Below are positions 20,742-30,081 of a stretch of 55,557 nucleotides of DNA, piece after piece (the first letter of the stretch is position 1; every line of letters starts with the position of its first letter). Under the pieces are notes generated by a model. That model saw only the letters and a list, made by a program, of their open reading frames with translations, did not search any database and was not told where the DNA came from. Location: contig JAEPLS010000003.1 of assembly GCA_017644325.1 (NCBI GenBank), positions 137,974-193,530 of the forward strand, in the 5' to 3' direction. Source of the DNA: Prochlorococcus marinus CUG1438 (GTDB taxonomy: Bacteria; Cyanobacteriota; Cyanobacteriia; PCC-6307; Cyanobiaceae). Made by a program: the position numbers and the translations under genes.

Positions 20742-20999
20742 ATGTCATTTACTTCTTACGATATTCCACCTCAAGAAAATAAAGGAAAGTGGTTTAGAAG
20801 TCATCTACTTGGCAGGGAAATAGAACTGGGTGAATTGTATAGTCTTGGATCAAACGATTTGGATTTGCTTATGGCTGAGACTGCAGAAATAAGAAGTGAC
20901 CTTGATTTTAAAGAAAAGAATATTGGAAAATTTAGGACAGCAGGATATTTTTTGGAGTTAGCAAGGATAATTGAGAAAAGGAAGCTATTAGAGGGCTAA
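20742..20999 (+). CDS. Small acidic protein of unknown function
   Basis: This 85-residue soluble protein has text such as KWFRSHLLGREIELGELY and FRTAGYFLELARIIEKRKL. It looks well folded and helical in its second half. I associate it with the set of picocyanobacteria-only hypothetical proteins but cannot name a family. It overlaps the convergent GST-like gene by 4 bp and follows gltS by 32 bp. Confidence 0.6.
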   Translation: MSFTSYDIPPQENKGKWFRSHLLGREIELGELYSLGSNDLDLLMAETAEIRSDLDFKEKNIGKFRTAGYFLELARIIEKRKLLEG

Positions 21000-21655
21000 T
21001 CAGAAGGGAAATAATTCTTTTTAGAATTTGGGTCCCATAATTCGTATTTATACATTAAAGTTTTAAATTTTATATTGTTTTCAAATGAATCTAACCAGCT
21101 CTTTATTGAGGGCTCCAAATAATTTGTTCTTTTTTGACTTTCACAAGCGATTTTAAACTGTCTTACAAAAGGCCAAATAGACCAATCAGCGATTGTGGGG
21201 TTCTCTCCAAAAAAGAATTTTTTTTCTGTAAGAAGTTCGTTCCATTTCTTGATAAATTTAATTGCTTTTGAGAAATGAAATTCTTCATTACTATTTTGAT
21301 ATCTTGTGGCATATTTAAATCGATCTAAATGATATTTGAATTCCTTATCGTTTTCATTAATTATTTCAAAAATATCATCCTTTTTGTTCTCAGGGAAATA
21401 AATTAATTTGATATTTTTCTTTTTTGACTCTGTGAGAGCCCATAGGATGATTTCAAGACTTTCTTGAATAACTTCACTATTTTTTTTTATAAGTATTGGA
21501 ACAGTTTTCGTCTTTGAATTATTTAAAAAATCTAGAGGTTTATTTTTTAAATCAATTTCTCTTATCTCTACTTTTATATCGCAAATTAACAGGGCCCATC
21601 TTGCACGAATTGCATATGGACATCTTCGAAATGAATATAAAATATCGTTTTTCAT
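20996..21655 (-). CDS. Glutathione S-transferase-like protein
   Basis: This 219-residue protein starts with a thioredoxin-fold domain, YSFRRCPYAIRARWALL, which has a CPYA active-site motif, then KTVPILIKKNSEVIQESLEI with the cis-proline and the Glu-Ser glutathione contact. The C-terminal all-helical domain carries the conserved NPTIADWSIWPFVRQF capping segment. Substrates are unknown; the CPYA motif suggests an Omega-, Beta- or glutaredoxin-2-like thiol transferase rather than a classical tyrosine-type GST. Confidence 0.82.
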   Translation of the reverse strand: MKNDILYSFRRCPYAIRARWALLICDIKVEIREIDLKNKPLDFLNNSKTKTVPILIKKNSEVIQESLEIILWALTESKKKNIKLIYFPENKKDDIFEIINENDKEFKYHLDRFKYATRYQNSNEEFHFSKAIKFIKKWNELLTEKKFFFGENPTIADWSIWPFVRQFKIACESQKRTNYLEPSIKSWLDSFENNIKFKTLMYKYELWDPNSKKNYFPSD

Positions 21656-21729
21656 ATTGTAAAAACTTTTAATTTCCCTAATTCTTTTAGTATTATTTAA
21701 GTAGGAATAGTTTTAATTTTACAACGCAA

Positions 21730-22272
21730 ATGTCGGGATATGTTTATCTTATTAGAGTAGGAGACCTTTATAGGATTGGGAAAACGGATAATCTTGACAA
21801 GAAAATTAAGAAATTAAAGCCAGATGAATTATTAACATCAATTATGACAAAGGAGCCAGAAACTCTTGAAGCAAGATTACTAAGAAAATATAAGTCGCAA
21901 AGAATTCCTGAAACTGGTTATTTAAAGCTTTCTAAAAGACAAATTAGAGAATGTAAAAAGCAATTTGAATTAAAGGGTAGCTTACCTCACACTTTAGATG
22001 CTGAAGTTTCAATAACTCTATTTGCATCTTTTATATTATTTTCATTAAGTTCCTTTATTCTTAATTATTTAAATTTTGGATTTGTAAAATCTATATCTTA
22101 TTCTTTCGGAATGGCATCTCTACCAATGGTTATATTATTTATTACAGGTAGTTTTGGCGGATACTTTTCTGAAGATTTATCTCTTTTTTCATTGTTAACT
22201 AATCGAATAAAAGGATTATTTATTGCAATTGCAATGCTTTCAATGGCTTACTTAATTTTCAATTTAGGTTGA
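21730..22272 (+). CDS. GIY-YIG/T5orf172-like protein with C-terminal membrane spans
   Basis: This 180-residue protein begins with YVYLIRVGDLYRIGKTDNLD, a variant of the GIY-YIG beta-hairpin as seen in T5orf172/MUG113-type domains, extending to about residue 85 with ETLEARLLRKYKSQRIPETG. The rest (about 95-180) contains two to three hydrophobic spans. A nuclease-like fold tethered to a membrane is unusual; the usual catalytic Arg and Glu positions are not clearly conserved. Its 3' end overlaps the convergent SDR gene by 9 bp. Confidence 0.7.
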   Translation: MSGYVYLIRVGDLYRIGKTDNLDKKIKKLKPDELLTSIMTKEPETLEARLLRKYKSQRIPETGYLKLSKRQIRECKKQFELKGSLPHTLDAEVSITLFASFILFSLSSFILNYLNFGFVKSISYSFGMASLPMVILFITGSFGGYFSEDLSLFSLLTNRIKGLFIAIAMLSMAYLIFNLG

Positions 22273-22977
22273 AATTTCATAATTACAATTTAAGGCAATT
22301 TCAAATGGAACTGATTGGGTAGGTAACTTAAGAATAGTTGAGCATATTTCAGCAATATCTTCAGGTTGTGTCATGCTTGATTTGTTTAAGGAAGATATAT
22401 TTTGGGCCATTTTTGTATTAACCCAGCTTGGGCAAATTGCTGAAACCCTTATATTTTTATCCCAACCTTTATTTTTCATCGTTTGGCATAATCCCATCAA
22501 AGCAAACTTTGAAGAAGAATAAGCGGCTAAATCACCTTTAGATCTTTTCCCACTCATTGAAACTAAAACAATAATTCTTCCTCTGGCTGAGTCACATAAA
22601 TGATCCCAAGAAAGCCTACATAAATTCCAAATTGCCAAGAAATTGATATTTAATGTATTTAAAATATCTTCTTCATCACCATCTTTGTATAAGAAAGGAA
22701 CTTTTGATAATACTCCAGAGCAATTTATTACTGAATCAAATCCTCCAAATTCATCTACGGTATTCTTTATCCAATTTTCGGCTGTAATTTTTTTTAATGC
22801 ATCATAGTGGTTAATTATAATTTTCCCATCTGGCCATTTTTTTGGATCAATAGCGCTTCCTTTTAATGATTCTAAATCTCTTATGCCAACACTAATTCTA
22901 TTACCTTCTTTTAATTCCTTGTGTGCAATATTTAGTCCAATACCTCTACTTGCTCCACTTATTAATATGGTTCTCAT
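22264..22977 (-). CDS. Short-chain dehydrogenase/reductase
   Basis: This 237-residue classical SDR has the cofactor motif ISGASRGIGLNIA at about residues 5-17, NCSGVL in the NNAG position, a catalytic Ser in VLVSMSGKRS and YSSSKFALMG (YxxxK). The substrate is unknown. It lies 7 bp downstream of crtL on the same strand, so the two are probably co-transcribed, but a carotenoid role is only a guess. Confidence 0.85.
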   Translation of the reverse strand: MRTILISGASRGIGLNIAHKELKEGNRISVGIRDLESLKGSAIDPKKWPDGKIIINHYDALKKITAENWIKNTVDEFGGFDSVINCSGVLSKVPFLYKDGDEEDILNTLNINFLAIWNLCRLSWDHLCDSARGRIIVLVSMSGKRSKGDLAAYSSSKFALMGLCQTMKNKGWDKNIRVSAICPSWVNTKMAQNISSLNKSSMTQPEDIAEICSTILKLPTQSVPFEIALNCNYEIST

Positions 22978-22984
22978 TTTTAAA

Positions 22985-24268
22985 CTATATATTTGGAAAT
23001 ATTATCCTAAGTAACATTTTAAATTCTCTACCATGCATAATCATAAGACCTTTCTTTACACTCCATGGAGCCTTTATAAACATAACGCACATCGCATATA
23101 CAATCTCTTTTAAAGAAAGAGTATCAGTTAGAAAACCATACCATTGATTTTTAGGTAGTTGGAAAAAACTGCCAAAAAATTCTCTCAATAGTTTCTCGTC
23201 AAACCTCATGAGTTTTTCTAATCCAAATTGGTAAAGTGATTTCTTCCTAATTAATTCTTTTGACCATAAAGTTTCCCAACCTTTTCTAGCAATATGATAG
23301 GTGCTTAGATTTTTGTTTTTAATTGCTTCTGAGACTGCCTTAGCTACAAGTGGAGCTCTTCTTAAAACATTACCAATTAAATATCCAGATGCAGGATGTA
23401 CCATTGAAGCAGCACCACCATATCCAAGTATTTGTTGCTTGAAATCTGGGATTGGCATGTTCATAGGGAGAAATAAGCCAAGCTCTTCATGTTGCATGCT
23501 TGTAATAGATATATTTCGATAAGAAAGTCTCTTCTCTAGTCTCTCTTTTAGATTTTCCATTGTTAGAGGATTTACTAAACCAAGAGAGGTCTCTTCAAGA
23601 AAATACTTACCATCCCCCATATCCATGGCATAAAGAAAAGTTGGCGGTTCTTTTTTTTGCTCATGGTTAAGATGGTCATTTCTATAGTCCATTAAAACAA
23701 ACTGCCCTTTCTTAAGTGGAGGTTTACTAAAATTTCCTACTATTCCATAACAAGTTTGGACTGCTAAGGGACCACATGATTTTAATTTAAGAAAAACAGG
23801 ATCATATCCTGTCGCATCTACTACTAATCTTGCAGAGTAAGTCTTACCATCTTTTGTAGTTACTGTACTTTTGTATTTTTCAAAATTTATTTTGTTTGCA
23901 AAGCCTTGATGCCATTTAATAAGAGACTTATTGCATTCATTAAACCAATAATTGTGGAGTTTCTTCTTATCAAATAGTCCATAATCTAGTGAATGTTCCG
24001 TGGCTTTATTCTCGTCGTCCTGTTCTTCTAAAGCACCATGTCCAAAAAAACTTACAGTATTCTTCCATCTATATTCAAGTAAATCTTGAAGCCCTAGTTG
24101 ATCAACTTCCTTTCCCCAAATGCCATATGTGTTAGGCCAAGGCTCATCTGGTCCATTTGGAGAAAGCACTTCAACATCTAATTTTTCCTTCCCTAAAGCT
24201 GAGGCAATTGCCATACCTGCAGGCCCTGCACCCAAAACAAGAACATCTGGCATATTTTCTTTTGACAT
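22985..24268 (-). CDS. crtL: Lycopene cyclase (CrtL family)
   Basis: This 427-residue flavoprotein-type cyclase has an N-terminal dinucleotide fold VLVLGAGPAGMAIASAL, the family's DEPWPNTYGIWG motif, VDATGYDP, FLEETSL and the C-terminal YGGAASMVHPASGYLIG. It closes the ends of lycopene to form cyclic carotenes. Prochlorococcus has two CrtL-type enzymes, one beta and one epsilon; from the recalled neighbourhood I lean to the epsilon-type (CrtL-e), with low certainty. A 224-bp spacer separates it from the divergent POR-like gene. Confidence 0.9.
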   Translation of the reverse strand: MSKENMPDVLVLGAGPAGMAIASALGKEKLDVEVLSPNGPDEPWPNTYGIWGKEVDQLGLQDLLEYRWKNTVSFFGHGALEEQDDENKATEHSLDYGLFDKKKLHNYWFNECNKSLIKWHQGFANKINFEKYKSTVTTKDGKTYSARLVVDATGYDPVFLKLKSCGPLAVQTCYGIVGNFSKPPLKKGQFVLMDYRNDHLNHEQKKEPPTFLYAMDMGDGKYFLEETSLGLVNPLTMENLKERLEKRLSYRNISITSMQHEELGLFLPMNMPIPDFKQQILGYGGAASMVHPASGYLIGNVLRRAPLVAKAVSEAIKNKNLSTYHIARKGWETLWSKELIRKKSLYQFGLEKLMRFDEKLLREFFGSFFQLPKNQWYGFLTDTLSLKEIVYAMCVMFIKAPWSVKKGLMIMHGREFKMLLRIIFPNI

Positions 24269-24492
24269 TAAATATAAATCTTATGATTGAAGAAATTTAT
24301 GGAACAAATAATAACTTCTGCTAATAGGATTATATATTCCATCCAATACTTGTAATGAGAGTAGGTTAATAATAATCAAATTACTCAAATACTAGTGACT
24401 AAGTTTTCAGTGTTTTAACAATAATTTATAAGATTACAAAATAAATAAAACTTTATTTATTTTTTTATCATAAAAATAATATAGAAATTTAA

Positions 24493-25494
24493 ATGATTAA
24501 AAATAAAAATATTTTAATTACTGGAGGTAATTCAGGAATAGGTTTTTTTTCCATTATTAATTTACTAAAGACGAAAAATATTTTATATGTCGTAATAAAA
24601 AACGAATTTAGAAAGAATGAATTTCTAAAAAAAATTGAGAAATATTTTGATAAAAATTTCCTTAATAAATTTTTAAATATTATTGAAAATTGTGATCTTT
24701 CAGATCTAGAAAATATTAAAAAAATTAAAGATTACTTTATTAGTAAAAAGATTTTTTTAGATGTTGTTGTTTTAAATGCAGGATTACAATATACAGGCTC
24801 TTTTTACCCTAAAGTATCGAAACAAGGCATAGAACTAACTTTTGCGGTAAATCATCTTGCACATTTTTACTTGGTAAATGTCCTTAAAGATTTTATTAAA
24901 GATAAAGAAGAATCTAGAATCATTATTACTTCATCGGATGTTCACGACCCCAAAAGTTCAGGTGGCAATATAGGAAAGAAAGCAGGACTTAATAATTTAG
25001 TTGATTTTAGGGAAAAAGTAACTGGGCAATTTTTAGATTTTAATGCTGATGAAGCTTACAAAAATAGTAAGTTATGTAATATTTTGTTTGCTAAAGAACT
25101 TCAAAAAAAATTAAAACTGTCCTCCAGTAAAATTTCTGTAATTACTTGGGCCCCTGGTCTCGTAATACCAAATGATGATTTGGGTTTTTTTAGATACAGT
25201 AAACGTTTTAATCACTTTGGATATTTAATTTTTTCTAAAGCTGCAAAAAATATTTTAGGAATTTCTGAAAGTATAGAAAATGCTGGAAAGATTCTTTCTA
25301 AGATTGTCCTGGATTCAAATTTAAATGATATTGGTTTTATACATTTAAGTAATAAACTTATATCTTTTAAAAAACATAAATTAGTTGAAAGTAGTGTTAG
25401 TAATGAAGCAAATAGCGCTGAATTGGCTTCAAAACTCTGGATTTTAAGTGAAGAGATTTGCAGATCATTTGGCTTTGTTACTTTCAATATTTAG
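24493..25494 (+). CDS. Protochlorophyllide-reductase-like SDR
   Basis: This 333-residue SDR resembles light-dependent POR in its layout: N-terminal ITGGNSGIGFFS, VVLNAGLQYTGS, the POR-type TFAVNHLAHFYLVN, ITSSDVHDPKSSGG and a catalytic AYKNSKLCNILF (YxxxK). It is unusually AT-rich and Lys/Ile/Asn-rich even for this genome and lacks several Cys positions expected in true POR, so it is more likely a paralogue acting on another substrate. Its 3' end overlaps the convergent mscS gene by 30 bp. Confidence 0.8.
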   Translation: MIKNKNILITGGNSGIGFFSIINLLKTKNILYVVIKNEFRKNEFLKKIEKYFDKNFLNKFLNIIENCDLSDLENIKKIKDYFISKKIFLDVVVLNAGLQYTGSFYPKVSKQGIELTFAVNHLAHFYLVNVLKDFIKDKEESRIIITSSDVHDPKSSGGNIGKKAGLNNLVDFREKVTGQFLDFNADEAYKNSKLCNILFAKELQKKLKLSSSKISVITWAPGLVIPNDDLGFFRYSKRFNHFGYLIFSKAAKNILGISESIENAGKILSKIVLDSNLNDIGFIHLSNKLISFKKHKLVESSVSNEANSAELASKLWILSEEICRSFGFVTFNI

Positions 25495-26502
25495 GGTTTG
25501 TGTTGGGAATGCAAACTCAATATTATTAATTGCGAATTGCTCAATTATTTTTAAATTTATAGATTGTTGAGCTTCCATCGCAGCAAGATAATTATTTGTT
25601 GGTATGTAATAAACAAGTTCGAAATTAAGACTGAAGTCACCAAATTCTGTGAAATGACATCTATCAAAAGACGCATCTTTTGTCTCTTCAACAATTTTTT
25701 TTATTATTATTGGAATCAATTTCATAAGTTTTGGAGAGGTTTCATAAACAACTCCTAAGTTATGCACTAACCTTCTTTTTTCCATTTGTGCGTAATTTGA
25801 AATTATTCCATTTGTAAGGGCGCTGTTGCTCATTACTATTACTTCTCCATTGATACTTCTTATTCTTGAGGATCTTACCCCGACCCTCTCAACCATTCCA
25901 AGGACGCCGTCGGATTTTATAAACTCACCTTTTTGAAAAGGTTTATCAAGCAAAATTGTTATGTATTCAAAAAACTCCTGAACTGGGTCTTTCAAAGCTA
26001 ATCCTGCTCCAATACCCCCTGCACTGAGTAAAGCCCAAATAGCAGTCATTTGCACACCTATATTTTGTAAGAAAAAGATTGAACCAATAGTCCATGTTAA
26101 TGCTTTTATTAAAGGAGTAAGTGAAGATATCATTGAACTGATTGAGGAATCATTTATTTTCGATGTCGATTCTGTTAAGGATCTGATTAAGACTTTGTTG
26201 AGAGCTTTTATTATTATTATCAATATAAATAATTTCAGAATATTCAATGATACAGAGATAAAAGTTATTTCATCAGCAAAAAAATAGTCAATTGAAAAAT
26301 AAAATGAGAGAAGAAAACCTATAGGTTTAATAATTCCAGAAATGACCTCAAAAATAAAATCATCAAAATTTGTTTTTGTACGTTTGGAGATCTTTTTGAA
26401 GAATATTTTTGAAAGTTTGGAAATTATTATCGACAATAAAATTCCAATAAAAAAAATAGATATTGCAAGAAGGATGTTTTCAGTAACAAATTGCATATTC
26501 AA
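25465..26502 (-). CDS. mscS: MscS-family mechanosensitive ion channel
   Basis: This 345-residue protein has four N-terminal hydrophobic spans and then the MscS pore helix and beta domain: ALLSAGGIGAGLALKDPVQE, DKPFQKGEFI, GMVERVGVRSSRIRS and VIVMSNSALTNGIISNY. It would open under membrane tension to release solutes during hypo-osmotic shock. The soluble C-terminal domain is of usual length. The gene is alone on the minus strand, with 72 bp to the isochorismatase gene. Confidence 0.9.
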   Translation of the reverse strand: MNMQFVTENILLAISIFFIGILLSIIISKLSKIFFKKISKRTKTNFDDFIFEVISGIIKPIGFLLSFYFSIDYFFADEITFISVSLNILKLFILIIIIKALNKVLIRSLTESTSKINDSSISSMISSLTPLIKALTWTIGSIFFLQNIGVQMTAIWALLSAGGIGAGLALKDPVQEFFEYITILLDKPFQKGEFIKSDGVLGMVERVGVRSSRIRSINGEVIVMSNSALTNGIISNYAQMEKRRLVHNLGVVYETSPKLMKLIPIIIKKIVEETKDASFDRCHFTEFGDFSLNFELVYYIPTNNYLAAMEAQQSINLKIIEQFAINNIEFAFPTQTLNIESNKAK

Positions 26503-26574
26503 ATAGAAATTAAAAGTTTATCTTTAATAAAATTTTAAATTATCTCTAGGTAACAAACCAGTCTTGATATTTCT

Positions 26575-27144
26575 TTATCTAATTATTATATTTCTAATTT
26601 CTTTAAATTCTTTTCTATCTGCAGTTTTGCATAATTCAAAAATTATTGATTCAGTAGTAGTTAAGATCGCCCCCTTCTGAATCATTCTCTGCAATGCTAT
26701 TTCATGATCGACCCTATTTCGACTGCTCATAGCATCTGATACGAGAATAACTTCAAATCCTTTTTGTAAACAATCTAAGGCTGTTTGTTGAATACAAATA
26801 TGTGTTTCGATACCACAAACTATCAAATTTGTAATTTTCTTATTTTTAAGTTCTTCTAAAAATTCTTTTATGTTAGCTAAACTAAATTCCATTTTCTCAA
26901 TTTTTTTAAATCCATTTTTGGGCAATAATTCAGGTATCGTTGCACCCAATTTGGATGGGTTCTGTTCAGATAAAAAAATGTTTTCTTCTAAAATTTGGTA
27001 GGCATCTATTAGCTTTTTGATGTTTTTGGTTATTGAATCCTTTTTAAATATTGCTCTTATAATTTTTTCCTGAACATCTATGATTAGTAAAGCACTTACT
27101 TTTGATGATAGTTTGTCAGAAGATTTTTCATGCCCCTTCATCAT
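26575..27144 (-). CDS. Isochorismatase-fold cysteine hydrolase
   Basis: This 189-residue protein has LLIIDVQEKIIRAI (catalytic Asp near residue 23) and the cis-peptide and nucleophile region CGIETHICIQQTALDCL with VILVSDAMSSR. These mark the isochorismatase/nicotinamidase superfamily (YcaC-like branch). The true substrate is unknown; isochorismate hydrolysis itself is unlikely without siderophore genes nearby. It is divergent from the fur gene with a 114-bp shared upstream region. Confidence 0.82.
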   Translation of the reverse strand: MMKGHEKSSDKLSSKVSALLIIDVQEKIIRAIFKKDSITKNIKKLIDAYQILEENIFLSEQNPSKLGATIPELLPKNGFKKIEKMEFSLANIKEFLEELKNKKITNLIVCGIETHICIQQTALDCLQKGFEVILVSDAMSSRNRVDHEIALQRMIQKGAILTTTESIIFELCKTADRKEFKEIRNIIIR

Positions 27145-27258
27145 TTCTATTTAAAGATATATTCAACATAGTATTTTGAACAACTTTAGTAAACATTTTA
27201 AATCAAAAAGTTGTTTTACTCTCATCTAGAGTTATTATTGAGAATAGCCGTGGGTTAA

Positions 27259-27714
27259 TTGTTGTCATTATCCTCTCAATACAATTTCATCACATCTCCT
27301 CTTGGAGATGGTTTACATAAAGATGGAAAGAGGTTAACTCCTCAAAGGCTTAAGGTTCTTAATTTATTTGAAAATATTGGTTCTGGAAAGCATCTTAGTG
27401 CTGAAGAGGTGCATGAAAAGTTAGTTAAATCAAGCTCTAAAGTTTCACTTGCAACAATTTATAGAACTTTAAGACTTTTAGTGCAAATGGGTTTGCTTCA
27501 TGAATTAGAACTAAGTGAGGGCGGACACAGATATGAGTTGCTTAGTAATGACACTCCTGATCATCATCATTTAATTTGTATTAGGTGTGGCAGAACAGAA
27601 GAATTCGAAAATGAAGAAGTTTTAGAAGCAGGCAAAGTTGCAGCAAAAATAAATGGGTTTAAATTAATTGAATCATCTTTAAACGTAAGAGCTATATGTC
27701 CTAATTGCATTTAG
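27259..27714 (+). CDS. fur: Fur-family metal-responsive transcriptional regulator
   Basis: This 151-residue protein has a winged helix at about residues 20-95 (RLTPQRLKVLNLF and SLATIYRTLRLLVQMGLLHE) and a metal-binding and dimer region with DHHHLICIRCGRTEEFE and the C-terminal CPNC. Two CxxC pairs imply a structural zinc. The sequence alone does not separate Fur, Zur and PerR; the early HHHLIC and the position next to metabolic genes fit a Fur-type iron regulator. The TTG start is the best available; the gene reads away from the isochorismatase gene. Confidence 0.87.
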   Translation: MLSLSSQYNFITSPLGDGLHKDGKRLTPQRLKVLNLFENIGSGKHLSAEEVHEKLVKSSSKVSLATIYRTLRLLVQMGLLHELELSEGGHRYELLSNDTPDHHHLICIRCGRTEEFENEEVLEAGKVAAKINGFKLIESSLNVRAICPNCI

Positions 27715-27720
27715 CAGATT

Positions 27721-28656
27721 TTAACTTAAAGTCCCCCCGCAACTTGATCCTGCACCTGCAGTACAAGCAAAACAATGTTCTTTTACAGCTACCCTGTAGT
27801 CAAAAGTAAATGACTCATCCAATAGATCAAATATTGTCTTTGGTCCATTATTATTATCTCGGAAATTTATTTGTTGATTGAAGTCACAATCATAAATTTC
27901 TCCAAGCCAATTTACACTGATAGTGTTTTTGCACATAAGATTTTCTAAATTATTTTCATTAAAATTTTCTTTGAGTAATTTGTAATAAATATTTAGTTTA
28001 TCTTCTCTTCTTAGAGATTCTTCATATCTATTTATTGGCATATTAGTTATTGTATATAAGTTATTAAAGACAATATTATATTTTTCGAAGAGTATTTTCT
28101 TATAATCTTGTTCCAATATTTTCTGAGAAGGTGGAAGAATTGGGCTTACAGGATTGTAAACAAGATTTAATTGCAATCCATTTTCTTTCTTTCCATAGCC
28201 TAGATCATTAAGAATTTTTATAGCATTAATACTTTTTTCAAAAACCCCAAGACCCCTTTGAAACTCAACATTATCTTTTTCGTAACATGGTAGCGAGGCA
28301 GTAACTATTACTTTATTCTTTGCGAGAAATTGAGGAAGATCTTCATAACCTTCTTCAAAGAAAATTGTTAAATTGCATCTATCAATAATATCAACTTGTT
28401 TTGTTCTCAAACTAGTAACTAGGTTTTTAAATTCTGGGTGAAGTTCTGGCGCGCCACCGGTTATATCTAAGGTCTTGATTTTGTACTTATCAATTACTTT
28501 TGGAATAATAGATATTATTTCATTGGACATCTTTTCAGTCCTTAGAGGACTTGAATTAACATGACAATGTTTACAAGCCTGATTGCATTTATAACCTATA
28601 TTGATTTGCAATGTTTCTATAGGTTCTTTATATATTGAGGGGAATTTTTCTTTCAT
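27721..28656 (-). CDS. arsS: Arsenosugar biosynthesis radical SAM protein ArsS
   Basis: This 311-residue radical SAM enzyme binds its [4Fe-4S] cluster through CNQACKHCHVNSSP (CxxxCxxC, Cys near residues 29, 33 and 36). It has a second cysteine-rich region at the C-terminus with CFACTAGAGSSCGGTLS, plus MCKNTISVNWLGEIYDCDF. This arrangement is typical of ArsS, which joins dimethylarsenic to the 5'-deoxyadenosyl group on the way to arsenosugars. ArsM, the methyltransferase that supplies the substrate, is not in the window. It converges on fur with a 6-bp gap. Confidence 0.88.
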   Translation of the reverse strand: MKEKFPSIYKEPIETLQINIGYKCNQACKHCHVNSSPLRTEKMSNEIISIIPKVIDKYKIKTLDITGGAPELHPEFKNLVTSLRTKQVDIIDRCNLTIFFEEGYEDLPQFLAKNKVIVTASLPCYEKDNVEFQRGLGVFEKSINAIKILNDLGYGKKENGLQLNLVYNPVSPILPPSQKILEQDYKKILFEKYNIVFNNLYTITNMPINRYEESLRREDKLNIYYKLLKENFNENNLENLMCKNTISVNWLGEIYDCDFNQQINFRDNNNGPKTIFDLLDESFTFDYRVAVKEHCFACTAGAGSSCGGTLS

Positions 28657-28689
28657 AAATCTATTATTTATAAATTGTCATTCAAAAAT

Positions 28690-29916
28690 TCAAAAGTCAA
28701 CTATTTTTTTAAAGTTTGATCTCTTACTAGCAAGTTGAATAAACCAACTTATATATTCTTTGGGCCCATTTTTAAAAACTATGTCAAACTTTAAGTTGTC
28801 ATAATTATCACTTATCCCTATTAAACCAGTTTTTTTTGTAGAGGGCCTTTCAACTTCACCAGAACTACTATCTACAAAAATTATTTTATTATTAATCCCA
28901 AATTCATTACCTAATATTTGTATTAATTCTAGGAATGACCTGTCACTTCCTCCTCTTAAATAATTTTTCTTACCATTATTTTTTTTTGAGGTTACTGTGT
29001 CACCAACTCCTACAATCAAAGGCATATCTTTTATTTGAATGGTTCTTTTGCATAAATCAATTTTTTCCTTAATAGAATTTGGAGCGTTTCTAAAATTAAA
29101 ATTACTTCCAAAAGGAGCTTTACCAGTTTTATCCGCAATATATTTATTTAAAAGAAATAACACTCCAGAATCTTTAACTGCTCCTTTAAAAAGTAATTGT
29201 ATGTCTGTTGATCCAATATCATCTTTAGAAGAAAGTTTTATTGTTTCTCTACCATTTTTATTTCCTAAATTTGGTGAAATATGAAGGAAAAATGAATCTT
29301 TGAGGCCTTCGGATTCGGCTTTTAAGATGATTTCATTCATCATTTTTTCAAAACTAATTTGAATAAGCTCTCTTTTATCAGAATTATTGTGAACTAAATC
29401 AAATAGACTATTGAAATTAACCGTTGGCGAGAAGCGTGTATCACATATTGATTTTACTGCGTGAAAATTAATATCTTCTTGGCTAAGTTCAGGAAAAATA
29501 TTCTTAACTATAAAATTAAATTTTGGTCTTATTAAACTAGGTACTTTAGATAAAAAATTTAGTTCTTTTTCTGAAACTCCTTTAAAACTTATTTCACCTT
29601 TGTTGTCTTGATACTCTACTCCACAGGCAGCTAAACCTCTTAGATATAGTTCTTTGTTTTTAGGCTCAGTTGTGCTCCTTAAACTCCTTTCTATTATTCT
29701 GTTAACCCCTCTTGGCCCCTCATGTTCCCCGCAAGTTAATACAAAGAATTCCTCGGCAAATTCTTTTACGGCATAGATATATTTCGATTCTAACCTTCTA
29801 GTCATTGGATCTTTAACTAAAGGGATACAAACCCCGTCAATATCTTGGATAATTAAGATATTTTTAGAAGAAATTAATTGTTCCTGTACCTCTAAATTTC
29901 GTGACATATATTCCAT
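28690..29916 (-). CDS. stpA: Glucosylglycerol-3-phosphate phosphatase-like protein (StpA family)
   Basis: This 408-residue protein has a HAD-like start, NILIIQDIDGVCIPLVKDP (Asp25 and Asp27), followed by TRRLESKYIYAVKEFAEEFFVLTCGEHEGPRG. This is close in pattern to the StpA/GgpP phosphatase that removes phosphate from glucosylglycerol-phosphate in salt-acclimated cyanobacteria. GgpS, which makes the substrate, is not in the window. It follows arsS upstream by 33 bp on the same strand. A second ATG three codons in is an alternative start. The enzyme class is likely; the exact substrate is inferred. Confidence 0.75.
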   Translation of the reverse strand: MEYMSRNLEVQEQLISSKNILIIQDIDGVCIPLVKDPMTRRLESKYIYAVKEFAEEFFVLTCGEHEGPRGVNRIIERSLRSTTEPKNKELYLRGLAACGVEYQDNKGEISFKGVSEKELNFLSKVPSLIRPKFNFIVKNIFPELSQEDINFHAVKSICDTRFSPTVNFNSLFDLVHNNSDKRELIQISFEKMMNEIILKAESEGLKDSFFLHISPNLGNKNGRETIKLSSKDDIGSTDIQLLFKGAVKDSGVLFLLNKYIADKTGKAPFGSNFNFRNAPNSIKEKIDLCKRTIQIKDMPLIVGVGDTVTSKKNNGKKNYLRGGSDRSFLELIQILGNEFGINNKIIFVDSSSGEVERPSTKKTGLIGISDNYDNLKFDIVFKNGPKEYISWFIQLASKRSNFKKIVDF

Positions 29917-30081
29917 ATTTATAATTATTTATCTTTTAATTTAATATTAATTTCCAAAGAAATTATAAATTATAAAATTCAATTTTTACAATAAATAATT
30001 TGCTATGGTCAAGAATTGCTTTAATGTAGAAAAATGTTGGTATGGGTAAGAAATTAAAAAAATTATCAAGAACTTCCAAAA

